Shown here in pieces: positions 35,952 through 45,442 of a stretch of DNA of 64,000 nt. The stretch spans positions 83,892 to 147,891 of the forward strand of contig NZ_BBYM01000021.1 in NCBI RefSeq assembly GCF_001570405.1. The letters run 5' to 3'. Under the pieces are notes generated by a model that was given only the letters and a program-made list of their open reading frames with translations, made no database searches and had not been told where the DNA came from. Position 1 is the stretch's first letter. Every line of letters starts with the position of its first letter. This DNA comes from Microtetraspora niveoalba (GTDB lineage Bacteria > Actinomycetota > Actinomycetes > Streptosporangiales > Streptosporangiaceae). The position numbers and the translations under genes are program-made.

Positions 35952-36503
35952 TCAGAACCGCACCTGGACGGGGCCGCGCTCCTCGCCGGGAGCCTGGAAG
36001 TACTCGCGGGCGGCGAAACCGGTCATGCCCGCGACGATGTTGGCCGGCACCGTCTGGATCGCGTTGTTGTAGGTGAGGACCGCGTCGTTGTAGTACTGCC
36101 GGGAGTAGGCGATGCGGTTCTCGGTGTCCGACAGCTCCTCCTGGAGCTCGGCGAAGTTCCGGCTGGCCTTGAGGTCGGGGTACGCCTCGGCCAGCGCGAA
36201 CAGGCCCTTCAACGCGCCGGAGAGGGCGTCCTCCGCCGCCGCCTGGTCCTGCGGGGTCCGGGCGCCCACCGCCCGGGAGCGCGCGGCGACGACGGCTTCG
36301 AGCGCCTGCCGCTCGTGGGCGGCGTATCCATTGACGGTCTCGACGAGATTGGGGATCAGGTCGTGCCGGCGTCTGAGCTGCACGTCGATCTGGGCCCAGG
36401 CGTTGTCCACCGCGCCCCGCCTGCGGACCAGGCCGTTGTAGAGCGACACGGCGGCGAGCAGGAGCAGCACGGCGACGACGGCGACGACGACGAGTGTGAT
36501 CAC
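35952..36503 (-). CDS. LemA family protein
   Basis: The 183-residue protein has an N-terminal membrane helix (ITLVVVAVVAVLLLLAAVSLYN), then the LemA helical domain: RRGAVDNAWAQIDVQLRRRHDLIPNLVETVNGYAAHE and the C-terminal YFQAPGEERGPVQVRF. GTG 36503 is chosen because GGAGG lies seven bases upstream; the ATG nine codons further upstream lacks a site. It is followed two bases later by its DUF2207-like partner. Confidence 0.9.
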   Translation of the reverse strand: MITLVVVAVVAVLLLLAAVSLYNGLVRRRGAVDNAWAQIDVQLRRRHDLIPNLVETVNGYAAHERQALEAVVAARSRAVGARTPQDQAAAEDALSGALKGLFALAEAYPDLKASRNFAELQEELSDTENRIAYSRQYYNDAVLTYNNAIQTVPANIVAGMTGFAAREYFQAPGEERGPVQVRF

Positions 36504-36650
36504 GGGGGGCCTCCTCGGGGTCGGGCACACGGTAGACGCGGCGTGCCGCCCTGTAAACGGCTCGACGCCGCAATGTCACCCGCGGTGGCTTGCGCCGTGC
36601 TTGCGCCGGGCTTGCATCCGGCCCCGTGGGGACGCCGCCCGGAGGCGGAC

Positions 36651-36689
36651 ACGGGAAAGGCCCCGGCGGTGCGCCGGGGCCTTTCCCGT
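36651..36689 (-). terminator. Very strong pepN terminator
   Basis: An 18-bp perfect stem (ACGGGAAAGGCCCCGGCG and its complement) with a 3-nt loop starts 20 bp after the pepN stop. On the transcribed strand the stem ends in a short T-containing stretch. It is the longest perfect stem found in the window. Confidence 0.85.
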
Positions 36690-36708
36690 CGGATCGGATG
36701 GAGCCGGG

Positions 36709-39276
36709 TCAGGCGACGGAGGCGTCCTTCTCGCGCGCGCGCAGCGCCCGGCCGATGCCGTCCGCGCCTTCGAGCACCAGGCGGCGCAGCGCGTGCGGCG
36801 GCTCGGTCGCCGAGATGTAGTCCTGCGTCCGCGCGATCGTCTCCGGCCTGATCAGCATGGCCGGGTAGCAGCCGATCGCGAAGTTCTGGGCGCTGTCGGA
36901 CGTCCAGGTCTTCCAGATGCGGCCGACCTCCTCCAGGTACTTCTCGCCGTACGGCTCCAGCAGCTCGACGTGGGCCGGGTCCATGAAACCGGCGATCGTG
37001 GAGCGCAGCACCGCGCCGCTCAGCGTGCCGCCGGTGATGGCCGCCCAGGTCTCCGCCTTGGCCTCCGGGGTGGGGATCGACGCCCGGCACATCGCGGCGG
37101 AGCGCTCGCCCTTGGCGGTCGCGTCCCGCCGGAGCTCGGCGTCGATGTCCGCGGCGCCCAGGACGCCGCCGGAGACCAGCGACTGCGTGAGCGTCCAGCG
37201 CAGGTCGGCGTCGACGGCGAGGCCCTCGGGGGTGGCGGTGCCGTCGAGGATGCCCTTGACGAACGCCAGGTCCTCGTCGGAGACCGCGACCGTGGTGAAC
37301 GCGTTGACGTAGGCGAGCTGGTGGTCGGAGCCGGGCTCGGCCGAGGCGATCAGGCCGCGGAGCGCGCCGGCCAGCTCGGCGATGCCCTCGTCGATCCAGG
37401 CGGGGTCGGCGTACTGCTGCACGGCGAGCCGGGCCTGGCGCAGCACCGCCTGCACGACCGTGATGTCCTTCACCGAGTCGATGCCGGAGACGACCAGCTT
37501 GACGTAGTCGCGGGTGGCCATCTCGGCGTCCCGGGTCATGTCCCAGGCGGCCGACCAGCAGAGCGCGCGGGGCAGCGAGTCGGTGAACGCGGTGATGCCG
37601 CCGTTGATCAGGGTCTCCAGCGACCGCTCGTCGAGCCGGATCTTGGCGTAGGTCAGGTCGTCGTCGTTGACGAGGACCAGGTCGGGCCGGACCTCGCCGA
37701 CCAGCTCGGGGACGGCCGTGCGGGCGCCGACGACGTCGAGCTCGACCCGCTTGGTCCGGGTGAGCACGCCGTCGATCATCGAGTAGAGGCCGATCGCGAC
37801 CCGGTGCGAGCGGAGCGTCGGATGCTCCTGCGGGGCCTCCTGCAGCACGTCGAAGGTGAGGAAGCGGCCCTCGTCGTCGGTGGTGAAGGACGGGCGGAGC
37901 GTGTTGACCCAGGAGGTCTCCAGCCACTCCTTCGACCAGGACGACAGGTCGCGGCCGGAGGTGCGCTCCAGCGCGGACAGCAGGTCCTGCAGGGAGGTGT
38001 TGCGCCAGGCGTGCTCGTTGAAGTAGTCGCGGACTCCGGCGAGGAAGTTGTCCAGGCCCACGTAGGCCACGAGCTGCTTGAGCACCGACGCGCCCTTGGC
38101 GTACGTGATGCCGTCGAAGTTGACCTCGACCGCCTGCATGTCCGGGATGTCGGCGGCGATCGGGTGGGTCGACGGGAGCTGGTCCTGCCGGTACGCCCAC
38201 GCCTTCTCGACGTTGGCGAACGTGGTCCACGCGCCCTGGCCCCACCGGGTGGCCTCGGCCTGGCACAGCACCGACATGTAGGTGGCGAACGACTCGTTCA
38301 GCCACAGGTCGTCCCACCACCGCATGGTGACCAGGTCGCCGAACCACATGTGCGCCATCTCGTGCAGGATCGTCTCGGCGCGGCGCTCGACCATCGCGTC
38401 GGTGACGCGGGAGCGGAAGACGTAGTCCTCCAGGAAGGTGACCGCGCCCGCGTTCTCCATCGCGCCCGCGTTGAACTCCGGCACGAAGAGCTGGTCGTAC
38501 TTGCCGAAGGGGTAGCGCAGCTCGAAGACGCGGTGGAAGAAGTCGAAGCCCTGCTTGGTGACCTCGAAGATGTTGTCCGCGTCGAGGAACTCGGCCAGCG
38601 ACTGGCGCACGTAGACGCCGAGCGGGATCCCGTCGTGCTCGTCCCGGACCACGGCGTACGGCCCGGCGATCAGGGCGGTGATGTAGGTCGACATGACCGG
38701 CGTGGGCGGGAAGTGCCAGCGCCTGGCCGCCTGCAGCACGCCGTGGCGGCCCGCGTGCGCCTCCAGCTCCTCGACCGAGTCGGGGGCGGCGTTGGACACG
38801 GCCTCCCAGTCGGCGGGCGCGAGCACGGTCAGCTCGAAGGTCGCCTTCAGGTCGGGCTGGTCGAAGCAGGCGTACATCCGGTGGGCGTCGGCCGTCTCGA
38901 ACTGGCTGTGCAGGTAGACCTTCTGGTCCACCGGGTCCACGAAGCGGTGGAGGCCCTCGCCGGTGCGCATGTAGGTGCAGTCGGCGTCGATCCGCAGCTC
39001 GTTGTGCTCGGCCAGGCCGGGCAGCGGGAGGCGGCCCTTCTCCGCGTCGTAGGTGTCCACGTCGAGCGCGACGCCGTTCAGCTTGGCGGACCTCACGTGC
39101 GCGCCGTGCAGGTCGATGAACGTGTCCGCCCCCGGCCGGCTGGAGGTGAAGTGGACCGTCGTGATGCTCTCGAACCGTTCCTCGCCCTCTGTGAGGTCGA
39201 GCTCGACCGCGTAGGACTGGACGGTCAGCAGCCGGGCGCGCTCCCGGGCCTCGTCACGGGTCAGATTGCCTGCCAC
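36709..39276 (-). CDS. pepN: Aminopeptidase N (M1 family)
   Basis: The zinc metallopeptidase releases N-terminal residues from peptides in the cytosol. GTG 39276 has GAGGAG upstream; the 855 residues are normal for actinobacterial PepN. The exopeptidase motif GAMENAG lies near residue 270, and the zinc site HEMAHMWFGD with the third ligand Glu in WLNESFATY lies near residues 304-330. The C-terminal ERAP1-like helical domain (TLINGGITAFTDSLPRALCWSAAWDM) is complete. Monocistronic, with its own terminator. Confidence 0.95.
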   Translation of the reverse strand: MAGNLTRDEARERARLLTVQSYAVELDLTEGEERFESITTVHFTSSRPGADTFIDLHGAHVRSAKLNGVALDVDTYDAEKGRLPLPGLAEHNELRIDADCTYMRTGEGLHRFVDPVDQKVYLHSQFETADAHRMYACFDQPDLKATFELTVLAPADWEAVSNAAPDSVEELEAHAGRHGVLQAARRWHFPPTPVMSTYITALIAGPYAVVRDEHDGIPLGVYVRQSLAEFLDADNIFEVTKQGFDFFHRVFELRYPFGKYDQLFVPEFNAGAMENAGAVTFLEDYVFRSRVTDAMVERRAETILHEMAHMWFGDLVTMRWWDDLWLNESFATYMSVLCQAEATRWGQGAWTTFANVEKAWAYRQDQLPSTHPIAADIPDMQAVEVNFDGITYAKGASVLKQLVAYVGLDNFLAGVRDYFNEHAWRNTSLQDLLSALERTSGRDLSSWSKEWLETSWVNTLRPSFTTDDEGRFLTFDVLQEAPQEHPTLRSHRVAIGLYSMIDGVLTRTKRVELDVVGARTAVPELVGEVRPDLVLVNDDDLTYAKIRLDERSLETLINGGITAFTDSLPRALCWSAAWDMTRDAEMATRDYVKLVVSGIDSVKDITVVQAVLRQARLAVQQYADPAWIDEGIAELAGALRGLIASAEPGSDHQLAYVNAFTTVAVSDEDLAFVKGILDGTATPEGLAVDADLRWTLTQSLVSGGVLGAADIDAELRRDATAKGERSAAMCRASIPTPEAKAETWAAITGGTLSGAVLRSTIAGFMDPAHVELLEPYGEKYLEEVGRIWKTWTSDSAQNFAIGCYPAMLIRPETIARTQDYISATEPPHALRRLVLEGADGIGRALRAREKDASVA

Positions 39277-39439
39277 ATCCGCTCCTCATCACATGCCCCG
39301 TCGCCCCTTCGCGACGGGCTGACCTGATCCTGCCATGCCATGACGACGGAAATCGCCTCCAATTCGGCCGCTGGAATAGCGAGATCCGGTTTCCGGTTAC
39401 GGACCGATGCAACCACATTGCCCAGCGAGAGGCGCGTTC

Positions 39440-40060
39440 ATGTCCGACACCAAGATCGTCGACTTCTGGTTCGATCCTTTCTGCCCGTGGGCCTGGATCA
39501 CCTCCCGGTGGATGGTCGAGGTCGAGAAGGAGCGTCCGGTGCGTACGCGCTGGCGCATCATGAGCCTCGCCGTGCTCAACGAGGGCAAGGACATTCCGGA
39601 GGAGTACCGCCTGAAGCTCAGCCGGGCGATCGAGCCGGTGCGGGTGCTCGCCGCGGCCGCCGACAAGTACGGCGAGGACGTCCTCGGGACCCTCTACACC
39701 GAGCTGGGCACCCGGTTCCACGACGGGGGCAGGCGCAAGAAGCCCGAGACGTGGACGGAGACGATCGCCGAGGCGCTGGAGGCCGCCGGACTCGCCCCCG
39801 AGCTCGTCGCGGCGATGGATTCGGACGAGTTCGACGGCGCGATCCGCGCGTCCCACGACGCGGGCATCGCGCTGGTCGGCGAGGAGGTCGGCACGCCGAT
39901 CATCGCGGTGGACGGCGTGGCGTTCTTCGGCCCGGTCGTCTCGCCCATCCCGCGCGGCGCGGACGCGGCCCGGCTGTGGGACGGTGTGCTGCTCGTCGCG
40001 GGCACCGACGGATTCTTCGAGCTCAAGCGGTCCCGCACCCGCGACCCGATCTTCGACTGA
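39440..40060 (+). CDS. Rv2466c-like (mycothiol-dependent) thiol oxidoreductase with monothiol CPWA site
   Basis: The 206-residue DsbA-fold protein resembles mycobacterial Rv2466c, a mycoredoxin-2/nitroreductase-like enzyme: VDFWFDPFCPWAWITSRW at the N-terminus, VGTPIIAVDGVAFFGPVVSPIPRG with the cis-Pro, and FFELKRTR-like KRSRTRDPIFD at the end. The Rv2466c active site, as I remember it, is CPWC; here the second Cys is Ala (CPWA), leaving one thiol. ATG 39440 follows GAGAGG; a start 11 codons upstream is less likely. A monothiol mechanism or altered function is inferred. Confidence 0.87.
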   Translation: MSDTKIVDFWFDPFCPWAWITSRWMVEVEKERPVRTRWRIMSLAVLNEGKDIPEEYRLKLSRAIEPVRVLAAAADKYGEDVLGTLYTELGTRFHDGGRRKKPETWTETIAEALEAAGLAPELVAAMDSDEFDGAIRASHDAGIALVGEEVGTPIIAVDGVAFFGPVVSPIPRGADAARLWDGVLLVAGTDGFFELKRSRTRDPIFD

Positions 40061-40186
40061 CCTGCCATATCGGGTAATGCGAATTTTGTAGTGCTCGTCA
40101 GGCTCCGTTGTGCTTTGGCGTTAGCCTGGACGCCGCGCCGGGGGCGCACCCTCACCACCTGAAGTTCTCTCGCGAGGATGAGGTTC

Positions 40187-41589
<1,403 letters not shown>

Positions 41590-41593
<4 letters not shown>

Positions 41594-42078
41594 GGGGTCT
41601 GCAGGAGGATCTTCCTGCGGTCGTCCTTGGGCAGCCTGTCCACGTACAGCGTGCCGTTGAGGTGGTCGAACTCGTGCTGGAAGCAGCGGGCCAGCATGCC
41701 GCGCGCCTTGACGGTCACCGGGCGGCCGAGCCGGTCGAACCCGCGGAGCGTGACCCCGGCGGCGCGGGCGGTCGGCGCGTACAGCGGCTTGCCGGTCTCC
41801 TTGCCGGGCACGGACAGGCACCCCTCCTCCTCGACGACCTGCTCGGGATCGTCGATCGTGAGCTCGGGGTTCACCACGTGGCCCTTGCGGTTGCTGATGT
41901 CGTAGACGAAGAGCCGCCGGCCGACGCCGATCTGCGGGCCGGCCAGGCCCACGCCGTCGGCCATGTACATCACCGAGAACATCTCGTCGATGAGGCGGCG
42001 CAGCTCCCGGTCGAAGTCGGTGACCGGCTCGGCCGGGGTGCGCAGGACGGGGTCGCCCACGTAACGGATCTCGCGCAT
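41590..42078 (-). CDS. def: Peptide deformylase
   Basis: The Fe2+/Zn2+ enzyme removes the N-formyl group from nascent proteins. The 162-residue product carries all three motifs: [10 protein letters not shown] (42-51), EGCLSV (85-90, ligand Cys87) and HEFDHLNG (135-142, ligands His135 and His139, catalytic Glu136). The start is ATG 42078 ([13 protein letters not shown]). It is divergent from rpiB and convergent with the aldehyde dehydrogenase gene, sharing four bases at the stops. Confidence 0.96.
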
Positions 42079-42197
42079 GACTCTCCTGGTCTGTCGGCCT
42101 CCGTGCGGCCCGGTAAGGAGTCACGGGGGCGGTGGCTTGTTACTTTAGTGGAGGCCCTGAAGACATGTCTCCGGCGCGGACCTGCGAGACTTGGGGC

Positions 42198-42665
42198 GTG
42201 CGTGTCTACATCGGTGCCGACCATGCCGGCTACGAGCTCAAGAACCACCTCGTCTCCTGGTTGAAGGAGCAGAACCACGAGGTGATCGACTGCGGTCCGT
42301 TCGTCTACGACGCCGAGGACGACTATCCGGCGTTCGTGCTGCGCGCCGCCCAGGGGGTGGCGGGCGATCCGGGCAGCCTCGGCGTGGTGCTCGGCGGCTC
42401 CGGCAACGGCGAGCAGATCGCGGCCAACAAGGTGCGCGGCATCCGTGCGGCGCTCGCATGGAACGACGACACCGCGCGGCTCGCCCGCGAGCACAACGAC
42501 GCCAACGTGATCAGCCTGGGTGGCCGCATGCACCCCGTCGAGGACGCGGTGCGGTTCGTGGAGATCTTCCTCTCCACGCCGTTCTCGGGAGCCGAGCGGC
42601 ACGCCCGCAGGATCGGCCAGCTCTCCGACTACGAGACGACGGGCGAGCTGCCGCCGCTGCCGTAG
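42198..42665 (+). CDS. rpiB: Ribose-5-phosphate isomerase B
   Basis: The enzyme interconverts ribulose-5-P and ribose-5-P in the pentose phosphate pathway. GTG 42198 gives MRVYIGADHAGYELK, the conserved family start, and 155 residues. Further signatures are GVVLGGSGNGEQIAANKVRGIRAALAWNDDTARLAREHNDANVISLGGR in outline, with the phosphate- and base-binding residues in place. Actinobacterial RpiB uses a Glu/Ser-type catalytic region; GGSGNG with Ser fits that type. The leader is very short with no clear ribosome-binding site, so the mRNA may be leaderless. Confidence 0.93.
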   Translation: MRVYIGADHAGYELKNHLVSWLKEQNHEVIDCGPFVYDAEDDYPAFVLRAAQGVAGDPGSLGVVLGGSGNGEQIAANKVRGIRAALAWNDDTARLAREHNDANVISLGGRMHPVEDAVRFVEIFLSTPFSGAERHARRIGQLSDYETTGELPPLP

Positions 42666-42685
42666 TCGCCTCAGAGGTGTTTCGC

Positions 42686-42715
42686 CGGGAGGCGGGCGGA
42701 GACGCCCGCCTCCCG
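42686..42715. terminator. Bidirectional terminator between rpiB and the small (-) gene
   Basis: A perfect 13-bp stem (CGGGAGGCGGGCG / CGCCCGCCTCCCG) with a GAGA loop lies between convergent genes. Confidence 0.8.
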
Positions 42716-42717
42716 CG

Positions 42718-42879
42718 CTATTCCTCCGGACGCTCCCTGCCGCGGCGCACCTCGCGCCGCGGCATCTCGTCGCGCAGCAGCCGCCGGTCGGCGGCCTCCT
42801 GCTGCTCCGGAGTGGGCCGGGACACGTCCCGGGCCCGCATCGCGACGACCGTCGTGATCTGCAAGCTTTGCAGCGCCAT
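42718..42879 (-). CDS. Small hypothetical protein downstream of the Eis-like gene
   Basis: A 53-codon frame with ATG at 42879 begins ten bases after the Eis-like gene on the same strand and ends TAG just before a strong terminator. The product starts MALQSLQITTVVAMRARDVSR, then is highly charged and helical (PEQQEAADRRLLRDEMPRRE). No ribosome-binding site is obvious; translational reinitiation after the upstream stop would explain that. No recognised family. Filling exactly the space between the upstream stop and the terminator supports it modestly. Confidence 0.5.
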   Translation of the reverse strand: MALQSLQITTVVAMRARDVSRPTPEQQEAADRRLLRDEMPRREVRRGRERPEE

Positions 42880-42888
42880 GACGCGAGC

Positions 42889-44133
42889 CTAGAAGATGAG
42901 CCCGGCCCACGGGCGCGGCTCCCACGACATCGCGGTGGACAGCGCGTGCAGCGCTCCCTCGCTGTGCTCGGTGACCAGGCCCGCCGCCCCCATGGCCGTG
43001 AGGGGACGTCCGCCGAGGTAGGCGGCGCCGAGGGCGTCCACGGGCAACGTCACGTCCGCAGGGTCGCCGGTCCGCTCGCAGGACGCCTTCGCGGTCCCCG
43101 TGCCCCCGCTCGCGACCAGCCGGAAACGTCCCGCGTTCCATGGGCACACCCGGTCCTCCACCTCGATCACGAGGTCGACCGGGGCGGCGTAGGCGCGGCC
43201 GGCGAGTGCCTGGTCCACGTCCACGAGGCGGACCCAGAGGTCGTCCAGCCAGCCCGCGTTGAGCTGCCGGGGCTCGGCCAGCAGATGCACGATCGGATCG
43301 TCCACCGGCCGGCCCCACGCGTGCAGCCGCACGCACAGGTCCCGGTCCAGCACGGTCCGCCAGGTCAGCGCGTACGCCGCGGGGTCGGTGGCGAACAGGT
43401 CGTTCAGCAGGACCTCGCCGTCGGGCAGGTTGTGGTCGGTCCAGCCGCTCTTCACACGGAAGAGGGCGTAGCCCCGCGGCCCGTCGTCGTCCTCGACGAT
43501 CACGCACCGCAGCGGGCCCGCGCCCCTGCGGTAGACCTCCTCGTCGGCCAGGACCTCGAGCCGCCAGCAGGCGTCGGAGCGGTCGTACAGGCCCGGCCGG
43601 GTCGTCCGTACGGACTCGAAGACCTTCTCCAGGTCGGCCCGCGCCTCGGCCGGCTCGGCCAGACGCACGCGCAGGGACGGGTCCACGGGCGCGTCGCCCC
43701 TGAACGCCGAGCGCGCGGTGGGGATGCGGAAGAAGAGGGTGTCGGCGGCCCTGCCGTACCCGTAACGACCGTAGATCGCCGCCTCGGAGGCGTAGAGCGC
43801 GGCCACGGACTCGCCGCGCTCGTGCAGGTCCGCGAGCTGGCGGGTCATCAGTGAGGTCAGGATGCCCCTGCGCCGGTGCGAGGGGAGCACTCCGACCGCG
43901 GAGACGCCGCCGACCGGAAGGGAGCCGCCGGGCACCGTCATCGTGAGGCTCAGCACGGTGGTGGTGCCGACGATCAGGTCTCCGTCGAACGCCGCCAGGG
44001 AGCGGTCCAGCTCGAACAGCTCCCGCATCCGGTCATTCAGCTCAGGAGGGAGAGACGAGTTGAAGGCCTCGCGGTCGACTCTGACGAATGCGGGCCATTC
44101 GGGCTCTGTGATGGGACGAATCTGGACAGTCAC
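42889..44133 (-). CDS. Eis-type GNAT N-acetyltransferase
   Basis: The 414-residue protein (GTG start) has Eis architecture: an N-terminal GNAT with SAVGVLPSHRRRGILTSLM near residue 78 and YASEAAIYGRYGYGRA near residue 112, a second degenerate GNAT, and a C-terminal sterol-carrier-like domain. The chain ends in Phe (AGLIF), whose terminal carboxylate is catalytic in Mycobacterium tuberculosis Eis. Tyr in the YGRYGYG segment is the usual general acid. Eis proteins acetylate amines, including aminoglycosides in some species; native substrate unknown. Confidence 0.9.
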   Translation of the reverse strand: MTVQIRPITEPEWPAFVRVDREAFNSSLPPELNDRMRELFELDRSLAAFDGDLIVGTTTVLSLTMTVPGGSLPVGGVSAVGVLPSHRRRGILTSLMTRQLADLHERGESVAALYASEAAIYGRYGYGRAADTLFFRIPTARSAFRGDAPVDPSLRVRLAEPAEARADLEKVFESVRTTRPGLYDRSDACWRLEVLADEEVYRRGAGPLRCVIVEDDDGPRGYALFRVKSGWTDHNLPDGEVLLNDLFATDPAAYALTWRTVLDRDLCVRLHAWGRPVDDPIVHLLAEPRQLNAGWLDDLWVRLVDVDQALAGRAYAAPVDLVIEVEDRVCPWNAGRFRLVASGGTGTAKASCERTGDPADVTLPVDALGAAYLGGRPLTAMGAAGLVTEHSEGALHALSTAMSWEPRPWAGLIF

Positions 44134-44254
44134 CCGCTCACAGTAGGAGCGTGTAAAGGCCTGAGGCCAGCGAATAACCCTGCGTTCTCAGTGATCTAGG
44201 CCTTGGTCAAGTGGCTGCCCTCACCGTCGACGGGCGGATACAGTCGAGGCCATC

Positions 44255-45367
44255 ATGAGTTCCCGCCGGGCGCCGCTCATCCCTCCACGGCTCCGTACTG
44301 TGCTGGTGCGTGTGCCGCTTCTGGTGCCGCTTGTCCGACTGGTAAGGAAGAGTTCGTCGAACGATCGTCACCGCCTGATCATCCTCGTGGTCGCCACGCT
44401 GCTCGTCGGCGTCCTCGACGTACAGGTGTCCGCGGAGTGGTTCTCGCCGGCGCTGCTGGTGCCCCTCATGCTGATCGGCGGCCTCCAGCTCCGGCTGCGC
44501 AGCCTGGGCGTCCTACTCTGCGCGGTCGTCGCGTCCCTCGCCTACATGGCGGTGGCCGGGGGCCTCATGCGACTCGGGCCGGGGATGCTCATCACCGCCG
44601 GGTTCACCGCGGTGCTCGCCTGGATCATGGCGCGCACCCGCGGCAAGCTCGGCGTGCAGGGCCTGCGCGGCGACGCGATGCTGCTGGAGCTGCGCGACCG
44701 GCTCAAGCGGCAGAGCGAGCTGCCGCACCTCCCCAAGCACTGGGGCGGCAAGGTGGTCCTCAAGCAGGCCGGCGGCTCCTCCTTCGGCGGTGACTTCGTC
44801 GTGTCCGTACGGCAGGGCGACCGTGTGGAGGTGGCGGTCGTCGACGTCTCGGGCAAGGGAGTGGACGCCGGCACCCGGGCGCTGATGCTCTCCGGCACGT
44901 TCGGCGGGCTGCTCGGCTCGGTGGACGACTTCCTGCACGCCTGCAACTCCTACCTGCACCGGCAGCGCGGCGACGAGGGGTTCGTCACCGCCGCCCATCT
45001 GAGCCTCGACCTGTCCACGGGGGAGTACGTCATCACGTCGGCGGGGCACCCGCCCGTGGTCAAGTTCGACGCGGGGACCGGCACCTGGCACGTGGCCACC
45101 GCCAAGGGCGTGGTGCTCGGGGTGGTGCCCGACCTCCACTGCGAGCCCGACAGCGGGGTGCTGCGCAAGGGCGACGCCCTCATGCTCTACACCGACGGGC
45201 TCATCGAGCAGCCGGGCCGTGACATCGACGCAGGTCTGGACCGCCTTCTGGGCGAGGCCGAGCGGCTGCTGCCCACGGGATACCGCGAGGGGGCCCGGCA
45301 GCTCGTCAACTCGATGTCCGCAGGGCACAACGACGACTGCGCGCTCGTTCTGATCTGGCGCCCCTGA
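44255..45367 (+). CDS. Membrane-anchored PP2C (SpoIIE-type) serine phosphatase
   Basis: The 370-residue protein starts at ATG 44255 with GAGG five bases upstream. The N-terminal 130 residues hold about four membrane segments (LIILVVATLLVGVLDV to MLITAGFTAVLAWIMA). The phosphatase domain follows: SSFGGDFV, VDVSGKGVDAG (metal-binding Asp), TSAGHPPVVKFD, MLYTDGLIEQ and the terminal HNDDCALVLIWRP. Such PP2Cs dephosphorylate anti-anti-sigma factors in partner-switching networks. It lies 75 bp upstream of the Rip1 site-2 protease, another envelope-signalling gene. Confidence 0.9.
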   Translation: MSSRRAPLIPPRLRTVLVRVPLLVPLVRLVRKSSSNDRHRLIILVVATLLVGVLDVQVSAEWFSPALLVPLMLIGGLQLRLRSLGVLLCAVVASLAYMAVAGGLMRLGPGMLITAGFTAVLAWIMARTRGKLGVQGLRGDAMLLELRDRLKRQSELPHLPKHWGGKVVLKQAGGSSFGGDFVVSVRQGDRVEVAVVDVSGKGVDAGTRALMLSGTFGGLLGSVDDFLHACNSYLHRQRGDEGFVTAAHLSLDLSTGEYVITSAGHPPVVKFDAGTGTWHVATAKGVVLGVVPDLHCEPDSGVLRKGDALMLYTDGLIEQPGRDIDAGLDRLLGEAERLLPTGYREGARQLVNSMSAGHNDDCALVLIWRP

Positions 45368-45442
45368 GCCGGGAATAGGTGGGCTACCCTCAAAAGGGGC
45401 AACGCAGGGAAAGACACTTCTCCTCCACGGGGGTACTCGCTG

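Noticed and set aside
36496..39327. 943-codon open frame on the plus strand opposite pepN
   Set aside because: Antisense shadow caused by third-position GC; pepN on the other strand has all catalytic motifs.
44156..44204. Inverted repeat AAGGCCT...AGGCCTT before the PP2C gene as a riboswitch
   Set aside because: Only 7 bp pair across a 35-nt loop and no known aptamer consensus is visible.
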